From Thermoplasmata archaeon (lineage in GTDB: Archaea; Thermoplasmatota; Thermoplasmata; GCA-020350865): a DNA stretch of 6,375 nt. The stretch lies in the NCBI GenBank assembly GCA_020350865.1, contig CP070726.1, positions 1,450,473 to 1,456,847 on the forward strand, read 5' to 3'. This document shows positions 1 through 5,439 of the stretch, piece after piece; within the stretch, counting starts at the first letter, position 1, and every line of letters begins with the position of its first letter. Under the pieces are notes generated by a model. That model was not told the origin of the DNA. It made no database searches and was given only the letters and a program-made list of their open reading frames with translations. The position numbers were made by a program, and so were the translations under genes.

Positions 1-246
1 ATTCCTATGGAAATGAAGTATCGACTTCGCAGACTTGGAGTGTAAGCGGCATCGGTGGGACAATTGATCAAAATGGCCTATTTACCTGACCTGTCACTGT
101 CGCAATGGCAGAAACGCCTGATTGATTCGCATATACTGTCCATATACCCGGATATGTTGCGGTAAATAGGCCATTTTGATCAATTGTCCCACCGATGCCG
201 CTTACACTCCAAGTCTGCGAAGTCGATACTTCATTTCCATAGGAAT
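1..246. repeat. Perfect 86-bp inverted repeat with 74-bp spacer
   Basis: Bases 1-86 are the exact reverse complement of bases 161-246; I checked this in 10-base blocks and found no mismatch. The spacer is 87-160. The right arm lies in the Big domain of the minus-strand surface protein. The left arm carries the same peptide on the plus strand (from SYGNEV to NGLFT) and hits TGA at 87-89 as soon as the arm ends. The left arm begins at base 1, so its true length is unknown. It could be a genuine inverted duplication, the tail of a convergent paralogue, or a foldback chimera from amplification or assembly. Perfect identity and an edge position favour the last, but the sequence alone cannot decide. 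Confidence 0.97.
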
Positions 247-1777
247 CATATCCAGAAGCGATAAACTGTTGAGTCTCATTTAGTTCAAGGATAACCGATG
301 AAGGGATCACCTCAATGCTTGCCAATGGGCCAGGTGCTACGGTTATACTTACAGTAGCATTATTGTTTGTCTCATTGAGTTCTTCGATTTCATTATCCTC
401 ATCTATTCTTACTGTGATATTTCGAAGGCCGGCTGTGGTGGGCGTCCATAATATTTCGGTTTGGAAGAACCCAGGATACGGGAATAATGCCGCATGTTTT
501 AAGTCACTGTTTGTGGAATCCCGATAACTGATGTGAATGTCATCTTTACCTTTCACTGCTATTGCGGTATATAAACCAACATCGCCAATATAGTCTATTG
601 TGTGAATAGCCCAACTACCACCACTTGGCTTATATGCGTACTTTAGATCCCTATTATCCCAATCCCGATAACTTATATGAACTCCATCCGTTTCATCTAT
701 TGCTAGTGAGTTATAGGAACCAACTGAAGGCAGGGAATCTACAGTCTGTTCGGTCCAACTGCCTCCACTTGGCTTATATGCATACCGTAAGGTATCGTCT
801 ATATTCTCATGATAACTAATATGGACACCGTTCGCACTGTCTACTGCGATTGAAGTGGCAAGATCAACATTCTCGCCTATAGTAGCTATTGGATAGTAAA
901 TCCAACTACCTCCATTTGGCTTATATGCATACTTTAAGGAACAATATGTGGTATTATGATAACTTATATGCACGCCGTTTGCGCTATCTACTGCAATCGA
1001 AGGACAGACTCCAACCTGCCAAGAAGAATCTACTGTATGATTAGACCAACTGCCTCCATTTGGCTTATACGCGTATTTTAGGTCAGCGTTTGTGCCATCG
1101 TAATAACATATATGCACACCACCCGAGCCGTCTACCGCTATCGAAGAAGATGCACCTACATCTCCTGTCGAATCTATAGTGTATGTATTCCAAACGCCGC
1201 CACTTGGCTTAAAAGCATATTTCAAATCATAGTTTGTCTCATCGAAATAGCTTATATGGACACCATTTAAATCATCTATCGCTATTGAAGTGTATTTACC
1301 GACATCTCCCGTAGAATCAACAGTATATGTAGTCCAACTGCCGCCAACTGGCTCAAAAGCATATTTCAAATCAGAGTATGTGTAATCAAAATAGCTTATA
1401 TGAATACCATCCATACTATCTAACGCAATTGAAGAGTACCCACCAACATTGCCTCCTGAATCTATCGTATATTTATTCCAGACACCTTCTATTAGAACAT
1501 CGACATTCTTCGTACCAATCAATGTTTCCTCCTCGTAGAAATTTACCTTCACATTCCTTGCATCCGCATTTCCTATATTCCATATAGTGGTATTGATATA
1601 AACATGGTCTCCGACTGTGGGATCAGAGGGTAATATGGATATATTTTCTTCCGATATTGTTAGATCAGGCAAATCAGTACCCGGTGCTGTAACGGGCATT
1701 GAAACGAACAACTGCCCAACAATCAAGCCGCTCAGCACCATACTCACAATCAGAAATATCGACAATCCTTTATTCAT
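68..1777 (-). CDS. Secreted surface protein: seven-bladed propeller nested in CARDB, plus Big domain (3' end suspect)
   Basis: This is a predicted exported cell-surface protein of 569 aa; its ligand is unknown. Residues 1-31 form a Sec signal peptide (MNKG, a hydrophobic stretch, cleavage near VTA). Residues 37-97 match the first half of CARDB (PDLTIS, VGD, NIGNADA, LIGT). Seven repeats follow, each opening with Trp (W100, 148, 196, 244, 292, 341, 389), with consensus TIDS-GDVG-SIAVD-GVHISY-DLKYA-KP-GGSW. Residues 437-480 supply the second half of CARDB (LWTPTTAG, EELNETNN). Residues 484-562 resemble a Big/Ig-like domain. I chose the second of two adjacent ATGs (1777 rather than 1780) because GGTGAG then sits at normal spacing. 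The last five residues (VNRPF) and the stop are read from the left arm of the inverted repeat, so the natural C-terminus is probably missing. There is no transmembrane or sorting anchor in the visible part. Adhesion or ligand binding is inference only. Confidence 0.9.
   Translation of the reverse strand: MNKGLSIFLIVSMVLSGLIVGQLFVSMPVTAPGTDLPDLTISEENISILPSDPTVGDHVYINTTIWNIGNADARNVKVNFYEEETLIGTKNVDVLIEGVWNKYTIDSGGNVGGYSSIALDSMDGIHISYFDYTYSDLKYAFEPVGGSWTTYTVDSTGDVGKYTSIAIDDLNGVHISYFDETNYDLKYAFKPSGGVWNTYTIDSTGDVGASSSIAVDGSGGVHICYYDGTNADLKYAYKPNGGSWSNHTVDSSWQVGVCPSIAVDSANGVHISYHNTTYCSLKYAYKPNGGSWIYYPIATIGENVDLATSIAVDSANGVHISYHENIDDTLRYAYKPSGGSWTEQTVDSLPSVGSYNSLAIDETDGVHISYRDWDNRDLKYAYKPSGGSWAIHTIDYIGDVGLYTAIAVKGKDDIHISYRDSTNSDLKHAALFPYPGFFQTEILWTPTTAGLRNITVRIDEDNEIEELNETNNNATVSITVAPGPLASIEVIPSSVILELNETQQFIASGYDSYGNEVSTSQTWSVSGIGGTIDQNGLFTATYPGIWTVYANQSGVSAIATVTGQVNRPF
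491..1480 (-). repeat. Seven tandem 144-147 bp propeller-blade repeats
   Basis: Seven consecutive units encode about 48 residues each; intervals between the opening tryptophans are 48, 48, 48, 48, 49 and 48. The seventh unit ends near DLKHAA. Seven units of this size fit a closed seven-bladed beta-propeller, whose two ends lie next to each other. Blades 4 and 5 share an identical 15-residue segment (bases 956-1000 and 809-853), yet the DNA differs at eight third-codon positions. The repeats are therefore held by protein-level selection rather than copied recently. Confidence 0.93.
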
Positions 1778-1780
1778 CAT

Positions 1781-1786
1781 CTCACC
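1781..1786 (-). promoter_or_regulatory. Ribosome binding site GGTGAG
   Basis: GGTGAG lies directly before two tandem ATG codons. Only one base separates GGTGA from the first ATG, whereas four separate it from the second, which suits pairing with the archaeal 16S 3' end. In the divergent partner gene the GGT of the site is likewise six bases before its preferred start. Confidence 0.6.
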
Positions 1787-1811
1787 AACCCGATATGATT
1801 TATCACGATAT

Positions 1812-1820
1812 CTTTTTATG
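1812..1820 (-). promoter_or_regulatory. Candidate archaeal TATA box of the CARDB-propeller gene
   Basis: On the minus strand CATAAAAAG, preceded by the A-rich GAAAA (a possible BRE), is centred 39 bases before the ATG at 1777. Transcription would start about 25 bases downstream and give a very short leader holding the ribosome site. A weaker alternative, TTTATAG, lies near 1836. This is motif and spacing evidence only. Confidence 0.45.
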
Positions 1821-2003
1821 TTTTCAGGATTTCTATAAAAAAAAGATAGCCCATAGGAATATAAAAAGATTCTAACACCGGTTTTAGCCCTATCTGGCCA
1901 TCTTAGAATATTTAACCTTTATGGCACTCTGGATAACCTTGTTCTTATTGAAAAGGAGTCATAGGTACTCGCTCACAAAAAGGCAAAAGTCCCTTCCAAA
2001 AAG

Positions 2004-2010
2004 TATAAAA
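2004..2010 (+). promoter_or_regulatory. Candidate archaeal TATA box of the SBBP-PKD gene
   Basis: TATAAAA is preceded by CCAAAAAG, a plausible BRE, and is centred 38 bases before the TTG at 2045. The divergent gene has nearly the same spacing (39). The expected transcript would begin near 2032, just at the ribosome site. Confidence 0.55.
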
Positions 2011-2032
2011 GGTAAAATATCCATGAGATTTT

Positions 2033-2038
2033 GGAGGT
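2033..2038 (+). promoter_or_regulatory. Ribosome binding site GGAGGT selecting a TTG start
   Basis: GGAGG at 2033-2037 is only one base from the TTG at 2039 but seven bases from the in-frame TTG at 2045. The second is the normal distance, so 2045 is the preferred start. Confidence 0.65.
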
Positions 2039-2044
2039 TTGGAT

Positions 2045-4267
2045 TTGCCAAGAAATACTGTATGCTGCGTTATGTGTTTCCTGATGTTGGTTGCTGTTTT
2101 TGTTATTGAAGTGCCAACACAGGTGAGTGCCACTGTGACCGAGGAATGGGTTGTGAGATACGACGGGGGATATGATACATCGGATCTTGCCCGGGGAACG
2201 GTTGTTGATTCGTCAGGCAATGTCTATGTTACTGGAAAGCATCAGGATGCCGGTACAGGCATTGACTCTTACAGTACGGTAGCCTATGATACAAACGGCA
2301 ACCTGCTTTGGTCTGCAAAATACAATGACCCGGCAAATAATAGCGATTCGGCCTATGATATCGCCTTGGATGAACAATCGGGAAACGTTTACGTGACCGG
2401 GAGCAGCCGCGTGGGCAACTACAAATCCGATATGACCACGGTGGCCTATGACTCAAACGGAAATCAGTTGTGGGTGGCAAAATACCAGGGGATCCCGGGT
2501 GACTACAGTCTCGATCATGCCAAAGCAATCACAGTGGACCCCTCAGGCAATGTCATTGTTGCGGGCAGAACATACGTGAGCGGGGACCACAACTGGGATT
2601 ATATCGTCCTTAAGTATGATATAAACGGTATCCTCCTGTGGGAGGCGCAATACGATGGACCATTGAGCTATTTTGATGTTCCATTGGATGTAACCACGGA
2701 TGCAGAAGGGAACGTTTATGTTACCGGGTGTACGGACGTGCTTTATTTTTACGGTGACGACACACCCGATCCCGATCCCGCATTGGCAACCATGAAGTAC
2801 GATCCATCAGGTAATCTGCTCTGGTTGGCCAGATATGATGATCCGGTGAAGGATATTCATACGATAGCGAATAAAATAGCCGTGGACCCTTCGGGCAATG
2901 TATATATTACGGGAAACAGCGAGGGCAATGGGACCGATGAGGATATATTAACAATAGCTTATGACAACAAGGGCAGCGAACTCTGGGTGGCACGTTACAA
3001 CGGGCCTGGGAATGGAATGGATCAGTCCTACGACCTCGCCCTGGGACCATCTGGGAATATTTATGTTGTCGGCGCAAGCGACCAGTTTTTCAGCGGTTAC
3101 GACTATATAGTAATTGCTTATGATGCACAGGGTAACCGGCTTTGGTTGTCAACATACAACGGACCCGATAATTTGGATGACTTTGGCATTGCAATTGACG
3201 TGGATATACTTGGAAATATCTATGTGACCGGCGAAAGTCATGTAAGCAGTTCACCTTGCGATTGTGCCACTATAAGATATGATTCGGCAGGTAATGAGAT
3301 CTGGGTTCAAAGATATGATGGCCCGCAAAATGATCTGGACGCAGGTATGGCCATAGGCGTTGATGACCAGTGTAACGTCTATGCCACGCTCTGGAGTGCA
3401 GGTCTTGGATCCAAGGGGCCCTACAATAGGATGGACTACGCCATAATCAAATACTCCCAGGATCTGTCCGATCAACCCCCTGCGGCGGCTGCCGGATCCG
3501 ACCAGAGTGTTCATGTCGACGACGCTGTATATTTCGACGGCTCCGGCTCTTTCGACTTCAACGGAACGATTGTGAACTATGATTGGGATTTCGGTGATGG
3601 ATCTCCACACGGCACAGGTCCCACACCAACCCACATCTACACCAGCCCCGGAACTTACACCGTCACCCTCACTGTTACGGATGCCGACGGGATGCAGGGT
3701 AACGATACATGTGTAATAACGGTGGAGATTCCCCTGACAGGGCTCAGTTTATATGAGGGATGGAACCTGATTTCTCTCCCCACGCTTCAAACAGAGAGCG
3801 AAGTCCTATCCGTTCTTTCATCCATCAACGGAGATTATGATACGCTCCAATGGTTTGACGCCCAAGATGCCATGGACCCATGGAAAGGTTATAGCATCGA
3901 GAAACCGCCCTATATGAATGATCTGGAGAACCTGGATCATACAAAGGGAATATGGATTCATATTACGGCTCCGGGTGGAACCACCCTCCTTCTCGACGGT
4001 GAGAAACCCACCTCCACTCAACACATTTCCCTTTATCCCGGCTGGAACATGGTGGGATATCCATCGCAGAATGATAGGACCAGAACCACTGCTCTGAACA
4101 ACATTGCGTTCGGAACCGATGTGGACTGTGTTATGACCTATAACTGCGAATCACAAAGTTGGGAGGAGATAGGAAAGTCGGATTATCTGGAGGTTGGTAA
4201 GGGATACTGGGTTCATTCACTTGTCGAGAAGGTGTGGGACATTCCCAATCCTGTCGGGCCTTCATGA
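2045..4267 (+). CDS. Secreted SBBP-type propeller protein with PKD domain and two C-terminal GWN modules
   Basis: This is an exported multidomain protein of 740 aa starting at TTG 2045; TTG 2039 would add two residues but sits too near the ribosome site. Residues 1-29 are a signal peptide ending VSA. Eight repeats open at W35, W89, W143, W199, W260, W314, W367 and W420, with consensus W-RYDGP, D-SGNVYVTG, YD-GN-LW, as in SBBP (beta-propeller) repeats. Residues 477-561 form a PKD domain with the hallmark WDFGDG (514-519). The C-terminus is a duplicated module: GWNLISLP (572) with KGIWIH (634), then GWNMVGYP (666) with KGYWVH (719). No catalytic motif, membrane anchor or sorting signal is seen; it may be released or held by its C-terminal modules. 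It shares a promoter region with the divergent CARDB-propeller gene, which suggests joint surface function. The specific ligand is unknown. Confidence 0.93.
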   Translation: MPRNTVCCVMCFLMLVAVFVIEVPTQVSATVTEEWVVRYDGGYDTSDLARGTVVDSSGNVYVTGKHQDAGTGIDSYSTVAYDTNGNLLWSAKYNDPANNSDSAYDIALDEQSGNVYVTGSSRVGNYKSDMTTVAYDSNGNQLWVAKYQGIPGDYSLDHAKAITVDPSGNVIVAGRTYVSGDHNWDYIVLKYDINGILLWEAQYDGPLSYFDVPLDVTTDAEGNVYVTGCTDVLYFYGDDTPDPDPALATMKYDPSGNLLWLARYDDPVKDIHTIANKIAVDPSGNVYITGNSEGNGTDEDILTIAYDNKGSELWVARYNGPGNGMDQSYDLALGPSGNIYVVGASDQFFSGYDYIVIAYDAQGNRLWLSTYNGPDNLDDFGIAIDVDILGNIYVTGESHVSSSPCDCATIRYDSAGNEIWVQRYDGPQNDLDAGMAIGVDDQCNVYATLWSAGLGSKGPYNRMDYAIIKYSQDLSDQPPAAAAGSDQSVHVDDAVYFDGSGSFDFNGTIVNYDWDFGDGSPHGTGPTPTHIYTSPGTYTVTLTVTDADGMQGNDTCVITVEIPLTGLSLYEGWNLISLPTLQTESEVLSVLSSINGDYDTLQWFDAQDAMDPWKGYSIEKPPYMNDLENLDHTKGIWIHITAPGGTTLLLDGEKPTSTQHISLYPGWNMVGYPSQNDRTRTTALNNIAFGTDVDCVMTYNCESQSWEEIGKSDYLEVGKGYWVHSLVEKVWDIPNPVGPS
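2147..3454 (+). repeat. Eight tandem SBBP-like repeats of 53-61 residues
   Basis: Intervals between the opening tryptophans are 54, 54, 56, 61, 54, 53 and 53 residues, then a final unit ends near DYAIIKYS. Unit 4 is the longest because of an Asp/Pro-rich insert (DDTPDPDP). Eight units could form an eight-bladed propeller, or seven blades plus a closing strand pair; the sequence alone does not decide. Confidence 0.85.
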
Positions 4268-4272
4268 GCCAT

Positions 4273-4289
4273 TATAAATACTATAAATA
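4273..4289 (+). repeat. Tandem TATAAATA pair just after a stop codon
   Basis: TATAAATA occurs at 4273-4280 and again at 4282-4289, one base apart, six bases after the stop of the SBBP-PKD gene. It resembles two overlapping TATA boxes pointing right. The only downstream plus-strand content is antisense to the zinc-ribbon gene. It may simply be AT-rich 3' untranslated sequence. Confidence 0.4.
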
Positions 4290-4341
4290 GTTACAGCCTT
4301 CTGACCAGTGAAACTGTTGTTGCTGCCATTTATTCGATACA

Positions 4342-4359
4342 AGGTCCGAGACCTGTTTT
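4342..4359 (+). terminator. Weak hairpin plus T-run after the SBBP-PKD gene
   Basis: AGGTC (4342-4346) and GACCT (4350-4354) form a 5-bp stem with a CGA loop, followed by G and TTTT. Archaeal termination needs mainly the T-run, and this one is short. The T-run overlaps the stop codon of the converging zinc-ribbon gene. Confidence 0.25.
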
Positions 4360-4711
4360 AAAAATGCCTCCTCCCGCAGTGCGGACAGAACCTGGTTTCG
4401 AATTGCGGCGCACCGCAGTCGGGGCAGAAGTTGGGGGCCAGCTGTCCTTGGCCGGTTGACGTCTGGCTCGGAGGCTCGGAAAATAATACCAAGAATATCA
4501 AAAGAAGACCCAAGAGCGTGATTCCGAATATCAAGGGTGAAAAGAAATGAGCGAGCCAGTAATAAATCATGATAGCAAGCAGGATGACAAAAAGGGTTCC
4601 GAACGTCGCCATCCGGAACCTGCTTCTCCCCACCCAGGGATAAAACCTGTGAAGAATTATGGTATCTGGCTCGATATTCATGATGCCATCCTCATATCCA
4701 TTAGTGGGCAT
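4358..4711 (-). CDS. Small two-helix membrane protein with C-terminal zinc ribbon
   Basis: This hypothetical protein is 117 aa long. Residues 35-54 and 57-78 are two hydrophobic helices joined by a very short loop. They are preceded by basic RSRFR, which suggests that both ends face the cytoplasm. The C-terminus is a zinc ribbon with CPDCG (C96, C99) and CPHCG (C109, C112), the usual pattern of small archaeal zinc-ribbon proteins. Between them is a Ser/Thr/Gln-rich linker. The start is uncertain: AAGGAGG lies 19 bases before ATG 4711, which is too far, while GAGG (4690-4693) lies 8 bases before an internal ATG at 4681 (residue 11), giving a 107-aa form. It stands alone, divergent from the DUF116 gene and convergent with the SBBP-PKD gene. 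The function is unknown; I do not recognise a named family beyond the ribbon. Confidence 0.85.
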   Translation of the reverse strand: MPTNGYEDGIMNIEPDTIILHRFYPWVGRSRFRMATFGTLFVILLAIMIYYWLAHFFSPLIFGITLLGLLLIFLVLFSEPPSQTSTGQGQLAPNFCPDCGAPQFETRFCPHCGRRHF

Positions 4712-4730
4712 ATTATTGGAACTAGAGCTG

Positions 4731-4737
4731 CCTCCTT
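4731..4737 (-). promoter_or_regulatory. AAGGAGG, strong ribosome-site match at unusual distance
   Basis: This is a full match to the archaeal Shine-Dalgarno core upstream of the zinc-ribbon gene, but 19 bases from the first in-frame ATG (4711). No ATG, GTG or TTG lies between them in that frame. It may be inactive or act through RNA folding. Confidence 0.35.
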
Positions 4738-4893
4738 ATTTTTCTACCCGATATTCTACATTGTTACTAAACTGATATAAGGATTGCGGCCTAGTTCTTC
4801 ATTGGACCGATCATTCCAAAGCCTGTGAGAAATGGTTCATCAATACCGGCCCCATGAAAAAGAAACAGTTAATTACTTTGAGTGAGTATCCCT

Positions 4894-4909
4894 TCCCCCC
4901 AAAGGGGGA
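4894..4909 (+). promoter_or_regulatory. GC-rich hairpin overlapping the ribosome site of the DUF116 gene
   Basis: TCCCCC (4894-4899), loop CAAA and GGGGGA (4904-4909) form a 6-bp stem, extendable by one U-G pair. The 3' arm is part of the purine-rich stretch GGGGGAGAGG (4904-4913) that should serve as ribosome site, so the fold could mask it. Confidence 0.45.
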
Positions 4910-4926
4910 GAGGTTTGACTGATTCC

Positions 4927-5436
4927 ATGGCAAGTTACGAGAGTTTCATCCACAAGGACATCGAGAATGTCTACGGGTGCGATGACGATGAGTTCGAGAG
5001 GCATTTGAAGACCATCAACGAACTCATCGAGAAACACTTCGAGGCCTATATCAGGGTTCCCTACGAGAACCGTGCACTTTTCTTGCCCCATTGCATGTGC
5101 AACAGTGATGTGTGCAAGGCCAAGAACACGGACAAGGGCTACATATGCCTCGAATGCGGTGCCTGCGGACTCTATGAGATCAGACTTGAGGCCGAGAAAC
5201 TCGGTTACACCACCTATACGGTGGGAGGGGGAGGGATAATCCACAAGATCCTGAAAAACACCCACCACAAGGCTATAATGGGTGTGGCCTGCCCCTTTGA
5301 GCTCGCCGCCGGACTCGAGAAGGTTTCGGCTGAGGGGCTGCCCGCAATAGGCATTCTTCTTGCAACAGACGGGTGCTTGGACACTGAAGCGGACATGGAT
5401 AAAGTGTTCGAGGCTTTGAGATTGAAGGCCGAATGA
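4927..5436 (+). CDS. DUF116 family cysteine-rich protein
   Basis: This 169-aa protein starts at ATG 4927. It carries the recognisable DUF116 (PF01976) signature: LPHC (C56), then C58, C63, C74, C77 and C80 (ending CLECGACG), a Gly-rich TVGGGGIIHKI stretch (about 98-108), GVACPFEL (C122) and a late DGCLDT (C150). The conserved cysteines look suited to an iron-sulfur cluster or zinc, but the biochemical role of the family is not known to me. Its length matches a stand-alone domain; there are no membrane helices. In-frame TTG 4915 and GTG 4882 are alternative starts. The purine-rich stretch before the ATG is 13 bases away, and TTG 4915 lies only 1-4 bases after it, so the start is not certain. 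The gene ends 3 bases from the converging reductase gene. Confidence 0.9.
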   Translation: MASYESFIHKDIENVYGCDDDEFERHLKTINELIEKHFEAYIRVPYENRALFLPHCMCNSDVCKAKNTDKGYICLECGACGLYEIRLEAEKLGYTTYTVGGGGIIHKILKNTHHKAIMGVACPFELAAGLEKVSAEGLPAIGILLATDGCLDTEADMDKVFEALRLKAE

Positions 5437-5439
5437 AAG

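Larger units (their letters stand above)
1778..2044. promoter_or_regulatory. AT-rich divergent intergenic region shared by two surface-protein genes
   Basis: This 267-bp stretch separates the two secreted-protein genes and holds both candidate TATA boxes and both ribosome sites. Near its middle is a 7-bp dyad, ATTCTAA (1869-1875) and TTAGAAT (1903-1909), 27 bases apart, which could be a regulator site. A further TATA-like ATATAAAAA lies at about 1859-1867 on the plus strand with no convincing gene close after it. An open frame from 1921 runs through the region but looks spurious. Confidence 0.6.
4712..4926. promoter_or_regulatory. Divergent intergenic region between zinc-ribbon and DUF116 genes
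   Basis: These 215 bases hold the promoters of both flanking genes. On the minus strand CCTTATATC (4774-4782) is a candidate TATA box for the zinc-ribbon gene. On the plus strand GTTAATTAC (4868-4876), after A-rich GAAAAAGAAAC, is a weak candidate for the DUF116 gene. I see no small gene or RNA here. Confidence 0.35.

Noticed and set aside
1..246. Inverted repeats as an invertible switch, transposon ends or a terminator
   Set aside because: The 74-bp spacer holds only Big-domain coding sequence with no promoter or recombinase nearby, no target-site duplication can be seen, and the arms are coding sequence.
491..1480. CRISPR-like or non-coding tandem array
   Set aside because: The 144-bp periodicity is explained by in-frame propeller blades with conserved residues and third-position variation; there are no short identical repeats with unique spacers.
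1851..1860. Third copy of the 10-mer CCATAGGAAT, which also ends the inverted repeat (237-246 and, inverted, 1-10)
   Set aside because: Ten AT-leaning bases without flanking similarity can recur by chance, and the repeat's outer limit is set by the window edge, so no recombination site can be inferred.
1921..2109. Plus-strand open frame of 62 codons crossing the divergent promoter region
   Set aside because: It has no ribosome site, is rich in Lys/Arg and Cys with no domain, and overlaps the start and signal peptide of the SBBP-PKD gene in another frame.
4547..4780. Plus-strand open frame of 77 codons opposite the zinc-ribbon gene
   Set aside because: It is antisense to a protein with clear helices and a zinc ribbon, has no ribosome site, and its composition is what a complement of that gene would give.
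4873..5268. Minus-strand open frame opposite the DUF116 gene
   Set aside because: The plus strand encodes the conserved cysteine pattern of DUF116; the minus frame shows no motif and is an antisense shadow.
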